NCBI RefSeq assembly: GCF_002970975.1 | Contig: NZ_PNFA01000005.1 | Coordinates: forward strand, 186,001-250,000 | DNA length: 64,000 nucleotides | DNA from: Microbacterium halophytorum | Lineage (GTDB): Bacteria > Actinomycetota > Actinomycetes > Actinomycetales > Microbacteriaceae | Direction: 5' to 3' | Shown here: positions 17,069 through 24,661 of the stretch, piece after piece | How the letters are laid out: the number at the start of each line of letters is the position of its first letter | How positions within the stretch are numbered: the stretch's first letter is position 1 | Program-made: the position numbers and the translations under genes | Notes under the pieces: model-generated | Databases searched by the model: none | Seen by the model: only the letters and a program-made list of their open reading frames with translations | What the model was told of the DNA's origin: nothing

Positions 17069-17182
17069 CTGGAGCGTGGTCGGTCACTGGTGCTCGGGGC
17101 AGTACACAGGCTGTCCGGGCTTCGTCGTGATGGTCGCGCGGGTCGGCTTGCCGCATGTGGCACACCGGCGCTGGGGCACTGA
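16061..17182 (+). CDS. IS3 transposase OrfB (DDE integrase domain)
   Basis: Catalytic part of the IS3-family transposase, about 373 aa, normally produced as an OrfAB fusion by -1 frameshifting; the orfB frame is -1 relative to orfA and is open through the overlap. The DDE residues are visible: WVMDFTYV, HSDAGSQYTA, and DNALMETINGLYKAE with Glu 35 residues after the second Asp, then WYNHRRLHSSLGM. The reading frame runs about 37 codons past the right inverted repeat at 17068 into flanking DNA (ending TPALGH), so the natural stop is missing and the tail is not IS-derived. Confidence 0.88.
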   Translation: MRGFIDQMRAEGHAGESIIRVLREQGVKIAARTYRSWQARLVATRTVTDAMVHDAVRDVAWVEVTVPVTGEVRRKLTPEGMYGRRKMTALIRRTALPDASWGAVDRAMRALGLSGITRAKAVRTTIPAKDAVRAGDLLNRDFTAPRPDPTWVMDFTYVRTWAGFVYVAFILDVFSQRIVAWHAASTKHAELVMIPLRMALWERDRQGHPVGRHQLRAHSDAGSQYTAISYTEKLAIDGIAPSIGSVGDAFDNALMETINGLYKAECIRTTVFHDGAFKTLADVEYATAGWVDWYNHRRLHSSLGMVAPAEFEATYYAALDREPLPAQERHRTYGGLLERGRSLVLGAVHRLSGLRRDGRAGRLAACGTPALGH

Positions 17183-17197
17183 ACGGCGCTTCGGCAT
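17084..17197 (-). CDS. 37-residue zinc-ribbon microprotein
   Basis: Small ORF encoding a basic N-terminus (MPKRRSVPQRR) followed by CATCGKPTRA and ending VYCPEHQ. The CxxC and CxxH pairs about 17 residues apart make a one-knuckle zinc ribbon. A very strong ribosome site (GGAGGA) lies 4-5 nt before the ATG. It lies just outside the IS, on the minus strand upstream of the integrase remnant, so it belongs to the integrative element. Similar tiny ribbons occur in actinophages and could bind nucleic acid (inference). Confidence 0.7.
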   Translation of the reverse strand: MPKRRSVPQRRCATCGKPTRATITTKPGQPVYCPEHQ

Positions 17198-17381
17198 CGG
17201 CTCCTCCTTTCTCACAGGAGGCGAACCCTAGGCCCCATCTATCCCCTGTCCGGGGGTTCGACCAACTATTTTCGGCCCGCCCCGAACGGCGGCTGCCGGA
17301 CAGTCTAGAGTCAACGTGGCTACGCTCCGGTCACCCCCGAAGGAGAGCGCCGGAGCGCAGGTCGCGTCGAGCCGACGCGGT

Positions 17382-17639
17382 CTACTTGGTGTAGTAGATG
17401 TTGGTGCTGTAGTACTTGCCGTGTTTCACGCAACTCGACGACTTCGACAAGATCGTGTATCCCCGCGCGGCTAGCGCGGCCGTCTTCCCGGCCGTCCAGC
17501 CGACGCACTGCGACTGAGACGTTGTCGAGTAGGCCGTCCACGACGCCGCTGATGCCGGCCCAGCGATACCCACGACTCCGCCGATGGCAAGACCGAGTGT
17601 GAGCGCAGCGGCCGCGAGCTTCTTCCGTGTGTTCCTCAT
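17382..17639 (-). CDS. Small secreted protein with two cysteines
   Basis: 85 aa. Residues 1-28 form a clear Sec signal (basic MRNTRKKLAAA, hydrophobic core, cleavage near ASAAS). The mature part, about 55 residues, is Ser/Thr/Tyr-rich with Cys in SQCVGW and SSCVKHG, suggesting one disulfide, and a WTAGKTAALAARGY segment. The ATG at 17639 has a -10 TACCGT (17647-17652) 7 nt upstream, indicating a leaderless message; a GTG three codons earlier is less likely. Cargo of the integrative element; function unknown. Confidence 0.7.
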   Translation of the reverse strand: MRNTRKKLAAAALTLGLAIGGVVGIAGPASAASWTAYSTTSQSQCVGWTAGKTAALAARGYTILSKSSSCVKHGKYYSTNIYYTK

Positions 17640-17877
17640 GCTTCGCACGGTACGCCCGACGAGTTCAGCCTCTCAATGGGTAGTACTGCCGTCCTGCCGG
17701 GGCAGTTGTCCGTGCTAAGCACGGATGAACGCGCTCCGCTTCCTCCCGGAGGAGGGCGCGGGGCGCGTTCGATAGGGCCAATTCATCGTCTCGTATCGGG
17801 TGCGGAGCGTGGTGTCGAGCCAAGGCCGAGCAGTTCAGTGCCTTGCGAACGCACTCTGCTCGCTTGAGTCGCTTTGC
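17640..17877. other. Non-coding spacer in the integrative element
   Basis: Holds the promoter of the secreted-protein gene and a small hairpin CCGTGC-TAA-GCACGG near 17712. No supported gene. Confidence 0.5.
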
Positions 17878-18294
17878 CTACGTAGTGTGCGGGTCGTCGA
17901 AATCTTCGATGACGGGGTGGATCGTCTTCTGCAGATGGGCCTGCACCCTCTTGATCGCGTCCGCGACTCGTCGCATGTGCATGAGCGAGTCCTCGTCGTC
18001 GGAAGACACATCCTGCTCACCGTCCGGGTCGCCGTTGATGAGCGCTTCCGCTGCGTCCTCGCGGACTGCATCAAGGAACGCGTCACGGTAGGCCTTGTCG
18101 CGGTCCCTCATCTTCTCGAAACCGTCCGACTTACGACCAGCCTCGCGCATGCGATCGCGGTCTACCGTCGCGACGACCTGGTCGTTCACGAGCACGTCGA
18201 ACACAGTCCGCGGCTGGATCGAGACATTCAAGCGGGTGCCGACGTGAGCTATGAACTCGTCGGCAGCAGTTTCCTTCACTCGAGCCTTGACCAT
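17878..18294 (-). CDS. Unknown protein of the integrative element
   Basis: 138 aa, no family recognised. It is charged, with no signal peptide or membrane span. The N-terminal half contains FDVLVNDQVVATVDRDRMREAGRK, resembling a short beta-strand/helix domain; the C-terminal half is acidic (DPDGEQDVSSDDEDS), then a predicted helix (MRRVADAIKRVQAHLQKTIH). Lys, Asp and Met use looks less G+C-driven than in chromosomal neighbours. No ribosome site; CATGCT lies 6 nt upstream of the ATG, so the message may be leaderless. Role unknown. Confidence 0.6.
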   Translation of the reverse strand: MVKARVKETAADEFIAHVGTRLNVSIQPRTVFDVLVNDQVVATVDRDRMREAGRKSDGFEKMRDRDKAYRDAFLDAVREDAAEALINGDPDGEQDVSSDDEDSLMHMRRVADAIKRVQAHLQKTIHPVIEDFDDPHTT

Positions 18295-18721
18295 GAAGCG
18301 AGCATGCCACTGATCACGGACACGCGTGCCGCCGGCGGCAACGGCGCATTCACGTCGGTGCGAGCGCGCACCTTGATCCTGCCGCGTCGACGCATAGACT
18401 AGCCGCGAGGGCCGGCAGGCAGTTCACTGGGACAGCTGAGCCGGCCTTCACTGTGCCGTCAGCGCCCTTGGCCATCGCCAGAGGGAAGCAGTACGGAGGA
18501 TGCGCAGAAGGCCGCAGTCAGTGCAGAAGCACAGCTGGGCCGCCTTCTTTTGTGCCCGTCCATCGGTGCAGCGTTCTGGCACGCCAGCGCAAGCGCGAGT
18601 CCGCACAGAGTCCGCAAGATTGCCAACCAACGCCTAGAACCCGCCACGAGCGCCACCCACGGATTCCCTGATCAGCAGGCATATACACCGCCCGCCATCA
18701 ATGCACGCGAACCGGGCGTCC
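18295..18721. other. Right-end non-coding part of the integrative element
   Basis: No supported gene over about 430 bases. It contains a plus-strand hairpin with arms near AGAAGGC (about 18505) and GCCTTCT (about 18543) followed by TTTG, which may be a terminator, then the arm-type repeat at 18598 and 105 bp to the right core. Confidence 0.5.
18598..18616 (+). repeat. Right arm-type repeat
   Basis: Exact copy of the 19-mer at 14665-14683, same orientation, 105 bp inside the right core. The two arms differ in distance to the core, as in attP sites of tyrosine integrases. Confidence 0.7.
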
Positions 18722-18736
18722 GTTCACGAACTACCG
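18722..18736 (+). repeat. attR core (right direct repeat, remnant of yajQ 3' end)
   Basis: GTTCACGAACTACCG followed by GTAG. In the yajQ frame this reads TTC ACG AAC TAC CGG TAG, i.e. FTNYR-stop, the displaced original terminus of yajQ. Confidence 0.85.
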
Positions 18737-18750
18737 GTAGGAACTGCGCC

Positions 18751-19731
18751 TCACAGGTACCCGCGCACCCAGCGCGCCATGCGGTCGTACGCCTCGCGGC
18801 GGGCCTCGTGGCGCGAGAGGAACACGTCATGCAGCGCGCCGGGGATGCGCTCGATCGCCACCGACGTGCCGAGGTTCAGCGCCGCCCTGGCGACCTCGTC
18901 GACCGCGAGAACGGTGTCGGCGGCCGCCAGTTCGTCCGACCACTTCGTCGACATCGAGCTGTGCGTCGACAGCATCACGAGCACGGGCACCTCGATGCCG
19001 AGGCCCCTCGCGACCGCCCTGTGGCCGTCGAGCACGGCATCGAGCCAGCCGAGCGAGGGCGGCGGCGCCTTCTCGGGCCGCCACGAGATGTTCGGCTCGG
19101 TCGGGTCATCCGGTTCCGACGATTCCTGCTGGGCGCGCCAGTAGAAGCCGAGGTCCATGACGGGCACGACCGGCTCGCGCGGCCGGAACCGCGCGCCGAG
19201 CTCGAGCGCGGGTGTCAGCGCCGACCGGCCGAGCCTGCCGAGCTGGAACTCCAGCCATGGCGAGTTCAGGATGATCGCGTCCGCCGCGTCGGGGTTCCTC
19301 GACGCCCACAGGCTCAGCACGAGGCCGCCCGTCGAATGCCCCAGGAGCACCAGCCGGCGCCCCGGTCGGCGCTGGATGTGCGCCAGTGCGGCCTCGATCT
19401 CCTCGTCGTACGTCCGCAGGTCCCGGATGTACCCGTGGATCTGCCCGTCCCGCAGGCTGCGGCCGTAGCGGCGCAGGTCGAGCGCATAGAACGACGCTCC
19501 CCGGTCGGTGAAGAACTTCGCGACGCCCCGTTGGAAGAAGTAGTCGCTCCAGCCGTGCACGTACAGGACGTCGACATCGCGCAGCGTGCGATCGCGGAAC
19601 AGGCCGTGCGGCAGGCTGCGCACGAGCGTCGCGACGACCTCCTGCGGGCCGTCCGGCTCATCCGGCACCAGCGGAAGCGTCAGCTGCTCGAAACCGCGGC
19701 CCAGGACATCCGGGACCCACCCATGCTCCAT
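18751..19731 (-). CDS. Alpha/beta hydrolase (lysophospholipase-like)
   Basis: 326 aa serine hydrolase with Hydrolase_4/monoacylglycerol-lipase character. Visible are the oxyanion-side strand VLYVHGWSDYF (about residue 57), LDLRRYGRS, the nucleophile elbow LLGHSTGGLV (GxSxG near residue 133) and a late GALHDVFLSR carrying the probable catalytic His. No signal peptide, so cytoplasmic. ATG supported by a -10 TAAGGT (19738-19743) 6 nt upstream. Before the element arrived it was the convergent neighbour of yajQ, its stop only 10 bp from the yajQ stop. Confidence 0.88.
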   Translation of the reverse strand: MEHGWVPDVLGRGFEQLTLPLVPDEPDGPQEVVATLVRSLPHGLFRDRTLRDVDVLYVHGWSDYFFQRGVAKFFTDRGASFYALDLRRYGRSLRDGQIHGYIRDLRTYDEEIEAALAHIQRRPGRRLVLLGHSTGGLVLSLWASRNPDAADAIILNSPWLEFQLGRLGRSALTPALELGARFRPREPVVPVMDLGFYWRAQQESSEPDDPTEPNISWRPEKAPPPSLGWLDAVLDGHRAVARGLGIEVPVLVMLSTHSSMSTKWSDELAAADTVLAVDEVARAALNLGTSVAIERIPGALHDVFLSRHEARREAYDRMARWVRGYL

Positions 19732-19842
19732 CCGTTCACCTTAGCGGCGCCGCCATGCCGGAATCCGCGCTTCTCGGCGGGTCTCTGGCGCGTCACCTGT
19801 GACCCGGGCGGGGAGGGCGGGTGATGCACAGGCGCCGGATGC

Positions 19843-19848
19843 TAGGTT
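19843..19848 (+). promoter_or_regulatory. -10 box for the DEAD-box helicase gene
   Basis: TAGGTT about 170 nt before the helicase ATG, preceded by TGCACAGGCGC at the -35 region, which also precedes the -10 of the gene at 39823. It implies a long 5' UTR, common for cold-responsive helicases (inference). Confidence 0.4.
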
Positions 19849-20014
19849 GGTGGCACGCGCTCATCTGCGCGTGTCGTCGCGTCTTCTCGAGCGACCGCCT
19901 CAGTGCGGCGCCAGCGACTATCGCGGCGAATCGATCCGGCATCCGCCGACGTCGCCACTTCCCGCACCGCCGCGCGCACCGCGCTGTGCCGTGCGAATCC
20001 TTCGAAAGAGGACC

Positions 20015-21580
20015 ATGACCTCTGTGTCCACGCAGTCCCCCTCGTTCGCCGATCTCGGCGTTCCCGCTCGCCTCGTCGACGTGCTCGTCGCCGACGGCCG
20101 CCCCACCGCCTTCCCGATCCAGGAAGCGACCCTGCCGTCGACCCTCGCGGGCCGCGACGTGCTCGGCCGCGGCAAGACGGGCTCCGGCAAGACCCTCGCG
20201 TTCGCCATCCCGATGGTCGCGCGCATCGCCGAGGCCGGCGCCGCCAGGCGCGGCGGCCTCCCCTCCGGCCTGATCCTCGCACCGACGCGCGAGCTCGCCA
20301 CACAGATCGCCCGCGTCGTCGAGCCGCTCGCCGCCGCCATGGGGCTCAAGACCACTACCGTCTTCGGCGGCGTCTCGCAGCGCCCGCAGGAGCAAGCGCT
20401 CCGCGGCGGCGTCGACATCGTCGTCGCGTGCCCCGGCCGCCTCGAAGACCTGATCTCGCAGAAGATCGTCTCGCTCGAGCGCGTCACGGTCACGGTGCTC
20501 GACGAGGCCGACCACATGGCCGACCTCGGCTTCCTCCCGGGCGTGACGCGCCTGCTGTCGCAGACGCCGCGCGGCGGTCAGCGCATGTTCTTCTCCGCGA
20601 CGCTCGACAACGGCATCGACAAGCTCGTGAAGAAGTTCCTCGACGAGCCCGTGCACCACTCGATCGACTCGGCGGAGTCGCCCGTCGCGGCGATGACGCA
20701 CCACGTCTTCGAGTCGGAGAGCCCCGAGGCGAAGACCGAGCTGGTCCGCACCCTCGCATCGGGAAGTGCGAAGCGCATCCTGTTCACCCGCACCAAGCAC
20801 CAGGCGAAGAAGCTCGCCAAGCAGCTCACGAAGCAGGGCATCCCGGCCGTCGACCTGCACGGCAACCTCTCGCAGAACGCCCGCGACCGCAACCTCGGCG
20901 CGTTCTCGACGGGCGAGGTCAAGGTGCTCGTCGCCACCGACGTGGCCGCGCGAGGGGTGCACGTCGACGGCATCGAGCTCGTCGTGCACGTCGACCCGCC
21001 CGCCGAGCACAAGGCGTACCTGCACCGCTCGGGCCGCACCGCGCGCGCCGGCAGCGCCGGTGATGTCGTCACGATCATGCTGCCGTCGCAGCGCCAGGAC
21101 ACGAAGCAGCTCCTGCGCCGCGCGAGCATCCAGGTGACGCCGCAGCAGGTGACCGCCACGAGCCCGACCGTCGCCGCGCTCGTGGGCGACGTCGCCGACT
21201 ACGTCGCACCCGGCCCCGGCCTGCCCGGCGCGGGCAACCCGCCGGCCGAGCAGCCGGCAGGCACGTCGCAGGGCGCCAACGCGCGCCGCAAGCGCGCCGT
21301 GAAGCAGGGCGGCCAGAACGGCCAGGGCTCCGGCCGCAACCAGCGCCGCGGGGGTCGCGGCAACGGCGGCGCGCAGGGTGCCGAGGACGGCCGCGGCTCC
21401 CGTCAGGGCGGCCGCGGCGGCCAGGGCGGCCAGCAGTCGTCGGGTCGCCGCCGCACCTCGCAGGGGCACCAGTCGGGCGGCCAGCGCGGCGGCCTGACCT
21501 ACTCGACGTCCTCCGGCTCGAGTTCGTCCCAGACGGGCGGCGGCCAGCGCCGCAACCGCCGCGCCTCGTCGCAGGGCTGA
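20015..21580 (+). CDS. DEAD-box ATP-dependent RNA helicase
   Basis: 521 aa RNA helicase for ribosome assembly or mRNA turnover. Motifs in order: Q motif FPIQEATLP, Walker A KTGSGKT (preceded by GRG rather than the usual AQ), PTRELATQ, GG, CPGRLEDL, DEAD (LDEADHMADLGF), SATL, then domain 2 with ILFTRTKHQAKKL, VATDVAARGVHVDGI and HRSGRTARAG. The last ~130 residues are a Gly/Arg/Gln-rich RGG-type tail likely to bind RNA. ATG at 20015 follows GAAAGAGGA; the longer open frame upstream is not supported. Ends at a strong hairpin. Confidence 0.95.
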   Translation: MTSVSTQSPSFADLGVPARLVDVLVADGRPTAFPIQEATLPSTLAGRDVLGRGKTGSGKTLAFAIPMVARIAEAGAARRGGLPSGLILAPTRELATQIARVVEPLAAAMGLKTTTVFGGVSQRPQEQALRGGVDIVVACPGRLEDLISQKIVSLERVTVTVLDEADHMADLGFLPGVTRLLSQTPRGGQRMFFSATLDNGIDKLVKKFLDEPVHHSIDSAESPVAAMTHHVFESESPEAKTELVRTLASGSAKRILFTRTKHQAKKLAKQLTKQGIPAVDLHGNLSQNARDRNLGAFSTGEVKVLVATDVAARGVHVDGIELVVHVDPPAEHKAYLHRSGRTARAGSAGDVVTIMLPSQRQDTKQLLRRASIQVTPQQVTATSPTVAALVGDVADYVAPGPGLPGAGNPPAEQPAGTSQGANARRKRAVKQGGQNGQGSGRNQRRGGRGNGGAQGAEDGRGSRQGGRGGQGGQQSSGRRRTSQGHQSGGQRGGLTYSTSSGSSSSQTGGGQRRNRRASSQG

Positions 21581-21596
21581 GCGGCCCCGCAGTCCG

Positions 21597-21635
21597 CAGA
21601 GCGCCCGCCCCGGGTCATCCGGGGCGGGCGCTCTG
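21597..21635 (+). terminator. Strong hairpin after the helicase gene
   Basis: 17-bp perfect stem (21597-21613 with 21619-21635) and loop GTCAT, 16 nt after the stop. Confidence 0.75.
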
Positions 21636-21660
21636 TGCGTTCTCCACCGGTACCACCGAA

Positions 21661-21752
21661 CACAATGCAGGAACTCCCGCACCTGCGCGGCCGCCGCACC
21701 GCGGAATCACGCGGGAGCCACGGCCCCGAGCCGCCGGAGCGACTGCGTTGTG
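21661..21752. repeat. Intergenic palindromic repeat R1, copy A
   Basis: Ends CACAATGCAG and CTGCGTTGTG (inverted, one mismatch), about 70 bp of G+C-rich interior. Between convergent helicase and antiporter genes. Confidence 0.6.
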
Positions 21753-21822
21753 TCATGGCAGCTGGTACCGAGCACACCACAGCGGCTGTGCCCACACGGT
21801 CCGAGCGACCGACGACACCGAG

Positions 21823-21913
21823 CACAACGCAGGAGAACCCGCGCCAGCACCGCCACCGCGCCCGGGATCGCACGGGGGCCATCACCCGGTGCGCGTGGAT
21901 TGACTGCGATGTG
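21823..21913. repeat. Intergenic palindromic repeat R1, copy B
   Basis: Ends CACAACGCAG and CTGCGATGTG (one mismatch), 91 bp, in tandem with copy A. Together they fill the gap between helicase and antiporter, where no gene is seen. Confidence 0.6.
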
Positions 21914-21953
21914 TCCGCCGAACGCGCGACACCGACGCGCCCGGCCCCGCGCG

Positions 21954-23090
21954 TCAGGCGAACAGCGTCACGGCGTAGACCGCGAACAGCGCCAGGTGGG
22001 CGGCGCCGTGCATGGCCGTGACCCGGCGGGCGCCGAAAGTGGCCACCGTGAGCAGCATCGTCAGGCCGAGCAGCAGCAGGTTCGCCGGCGACTCGGCGAG
22101 CACGACCGTCTGACCCGTCGCCATGCCGATCAGGAGCACGACGGGGATCGTCGTGCCGACCGACGAGACCAGCGCGCCGTGGCAGAGGTTGCTGACGCGC
22201 TGCCCCTCCCCCTGGGCGGCGGCGCGCAGCGTCGTCAGCGTCTCGGGCAGGAACACGATCGCCGCGATCAGCACGCCCGCCAGCGCGACGGGCGCGCCGA
22301 GACGCCCCAGCCCGTCGTCGAGCAGCGCGGCCATGTCGTGCGAGAGCAGCACGATGGGAACGGCCGTGGCGAGCAGCACGACGAGCCGTGTGACGACCTC
22401 GCGGCGGTGCGTTCGCAGGGTCTCGCCGATCGGCGTGCGGGGCTCGGCCGGTTCCGCTCCTCCGCCCGCATCCGGTTCGCGGAAGTCACCGGCCTGCGGC
22501 CCCATCTGCCGGATGAGGAAGAAGGCGTACAGGGCGAGGGTGACGAGGATGATCGGCACCTCTTGGCCCACCGTGAACGCGCCGCCCTCACCGATCACGG
22601 CCGGCAGCGCGAACGCGACGCCGACGAGCGGGATCAGCAGCGCGAAGTACGCCGACGTGCCCGCTCGGTTCGTGCGCAGGCCGCCGCGCCGGATGCCGCC
22701 GATCAGCAGCGCGAGCCCGATGACGAGGTTCATGATGATCATCGCGACGGCCATCACGGAGTCGCGCGCGATCGTGGTGTGCTCGCCGGGGCCGAGCATC
22801 ACGGCCGCGATCAGGATGACCTCGATCGCCACGATCGACAGGGTCAGCACGAGTGAGCCGTAGGGGTCGCCCAGCCGGTGCGCGAGCGCCTCGGCCTGCT
22901 TGAGCACGCCGAAGGCGCACACGATGATGACGGCGACGATCGCGGCGAGGACCTCGACGAGCGCGGCCGCCGGCACGGGCGGCTCGAGGAGCGGGGCGGC
23001 GAGGAGCAACGCCGCGAAGGCGGCCCAGCCGATGATGATCCGGATGGCGTCGGTGCGCGTGACGAAGCGCGTGCGGACGGCGTGGGTCAT
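21954..23090 (-). CDS. Calcium/proton antiporter (ChaA-like, CaCA superfamily)
   Basis: 378 aa integral membrane exchanger with about eleven hydrophobic segments in two homologous halves. The first alpha repeat shows LGDPYGSLVLTLSIVAIEVILI, as in ChaA (GEPYG...). The second shows VFLPETLTTLRAA and SNLCHGALVSSVGTTIPVVLLIG. A charged loop near residues 185-215 divides the halves. Expected to extrude Ca2+ (and possibly Na+/K+) against protons. Monocistronic. Confidence 0.88.
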   Translation of the reverse strand: MTHAVRTRFVTRTDAIRIIIGWAAFAALLLAAPLLEPPVPAAALVEVLAAIVAVIIVCAFGVLKQAEALAHRLGDPYGSLVLTLSIVAIEVILIAAVMLGPGEHTTIARDSVMAVAMIIMNLVIGLALLIGGIRRGGLRTNRAGTSAYFALLIPLVGVAFALPAVIGEGGAFTVGQEVPIILVTLALYAFFLIRQMGPQAGDFREPDAGGGAEPAEPRTPIGETLRTHRREVVTRLVVLLATAVPIVLLSHDMAALLDDGLGRLGAPVALAGVLIAAIVFLPETLTTLRAAAQGEGQRVSNLCHGALVSSVGTTIPVVLLIGMATGQTVVLAESPANLLLLGLTMLLTVATFGARRVTAMHGAAHLALFAVYAVTLFA

Positions 23091-23246
23091 GATGTCATTC
23101 TCCGACCGGGGCCGTCCCCGAGATCACCTGACACGGCCGGGCCGTCCCGACCGGCGCGCGGCAACGCTGCGCTACCTCGACCAGGGTAGCCGGCGAACCT
23201 GCGCGGCGCCCGGGCAGGAAACCCCGAGGCAGCCCCGCGCGTCAGC

Positions 23247-24620
23247 TCACTCGCCGCGGGAGACGCGCACCATCTCCTCTCGCGGCACGACCTTGATGCG
23301 CTCACGCCCCTCGGGCTCGCCCAGCGCCATCTCGTGCTGGTCCAGGCGGTGCCAGCCCTCGAGATCGGTCCAGGCGACGCCGCGCGACTCCAACAGCGCG
23401 GGGATCGCGTCCTCGCCCGGCTCGACCGGCTGCCACCAGGAGCCCTGGTCGGCCGCGAGGTGCTGCACCGTCTCCATGGCGTCGGACTTGGTGTGCCCGA
23501 TCAGGCCGACGGGGCCTCGCTTGATCCATCCGGTCGCGTACATCCCAGGCACGATCTCGTTGGATTCCGCCGAGAGCACCTGGCCCTCGTGGTTCGGGAT
23601 CACGCCGTGGTGCTCGTCGAAGGGCACGCCGTCGAGCGGCGAGCCGAAGTAGCCGACGGCACGATAGAACTGCCCCATCGGGATCTCGCGGATCTCGCCC
23701 GTTCCCTCGATGCCGCCGACGCCGTCCGGTCGGGTGCGCTCGTACTTCAGCGACGCCACGCGGCCGTCGGCGTCGGTCGTCAGCTCGATCGGGTTCGCCC
23801 AGAAGTGCAGGTGCAGGCGCCGCGAGGCCTCTCCGCCCTCTCCGTTCGCACCGGGGCGCTGGCGCCACGACTGCAGGACGCGGTCGATCACCTTGACCTG
23901 CTTGTTCGACGCGATCGCGTCGAGCGAGGCCTGGTCGTAGTCGAAGTCCTCGTCGTACACGACCATGTCGACGTCGCGGAGCTCGCCGAGCTCGCGCAGC
24001 TCGAGCGGCGTGAACTTGACCTGCGCGGGGCCTCGGCGTCCGAACACGTGCACGTCGGTGACGGGCGAGCCCTCGAGCACCTCGTAGACGTTCTGGGGCA
24101 CCTCGGTCGGCAGCAGGTCGACGGCGTGCTTCGCCAGGATGCGCGAGATGTCGAGCGCGACGTTGCCGTTGCCGACGACGCCGACGCTCGCGGAGTCGAG
24201 CTCCCAGGTGCGGGGCACATCCGGATGCCCGTCGAACCAGCTCACGAAGTCGGCCGCGCCGAACGAGCCCTTGCCGTCGATGCCGGGGATGTCGAGCGAC
24301 GCGTCGCGCACCGCGCCCGTCGAGAAGATGACGGCGTTGTAGTGGTGCTTCAGGTCGTCGAGCGTGATGTCGGTGCCGAAGTGCACATTGCCGAAGATCC
24401 GGATATCGCCGCGGTCGAGCACGCCGCGCAGGGCCGTGATGACGCCCTTGATGCGCGGGTGGTCGGGCGCGACGCCGTAGCGGACGAGACCGTACGGCGC
24501 AGGCAGGTGCTCGAAGAGGTCGATCGAGACGTCGAACGAGCGCTCCATCTTGAGCAGGATGTCCGCGGCGTAGATGCCGGCGGGGCCCGCTCCGACGATG
24601 GCCAGCCTGAGCTTGGTCAT
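23247..24620 (-). CDS. fprA: Ferredoxin/adrenodoxin-type NADP+ reductase (FprA-like, FAD)
   Basis: 457 aa flavoprotein passing electrons between NADPH and ferredoxin. The FAD-binding motif AIVGAGPAGIYAA is near residue 8; PAPYGLVRYGVAPDHP is diagnostic of the adrenodoxin reductase/FprA branch. The NADP motif GVVGNGNVALDISRIL lies near residue 150, and GWIKRGPVGLIGHTKSDA near the C-terminus closes the FAD site. ATG at 24620 follows AGAGGACACCC. Next to the polyprenyl synthase and menG on the same strand, so possibly co-transcribed. Confidence 0.93.
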   Translation of the reverse strand: MTKLRLAIVGAGPAGIYAADILLKMERSFDVSIDLFEHLPAPYGLVRYGVAPDHPRIKGVITALRGVLDRGDIRIFGNVHFGTDITLDDLKHHYNAVIFSTGAVRDASLDIPGIDGKGSFGAADFVSWFDGHPDVPRTWELDSASVGVVGNGNVALDISRILAKHAVDLLPTEVPQNVYEVLEGSPVTDVHVFGRRGPAQVKFTPLELRELGELRDVDMVVYDEDFDYDQASLDAIASNKQVKVIDRVLQSWRQRPGANGEGGEASRRLHLHFWANPIELTTDADGRVASLKYERTRPDGVGGIEGTGEIREIPMGQFYRAVGYFGSPLDGVPFDEHHGVIPNHEGQVLSAESNEIVPGMYATGWIKRGPVGLIGHTKSDAMETVQHLAADQGSWWQPVEPGEDAIPALLESRGVAWTDLEGWHRLDQHEMALGEPEGRERIKVVPREEMVRVSRGE

Positions 24621-24661
24621 GGGTGTCCTCTCGTGTGCGACGCCGCCCGTGGCGGCGCAGA

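Larger units (their letters stand above)
14614..18736. mobile_element. Degenerate integrative element inserted in the 3' end of yajQ
   Basis: About 4.1 kb bounded by a 15-bp direct repeat, GTTCACGAACTACCG, the left copy being the yajQ 3' end. A tyrosine-integrase gene sits next to the left end with its 3' end 27 bp from the core, as is typical of such elements. Inside are an IS3 copy, a 37-aa zinc-ribbon ORF, a small secreted protein and an unknown 138-aa protein. No replication, transfer or phage structural gene is present, so it is a remnant or satellite. Confidence 0.85.

Noticed and set aside
18453..18671. 72-codon ORF at the right end of the integrative element
   Set aside because: Overlaps the arm-type repeat and an apparent terminator, has no ribosome site and no recognisable features.
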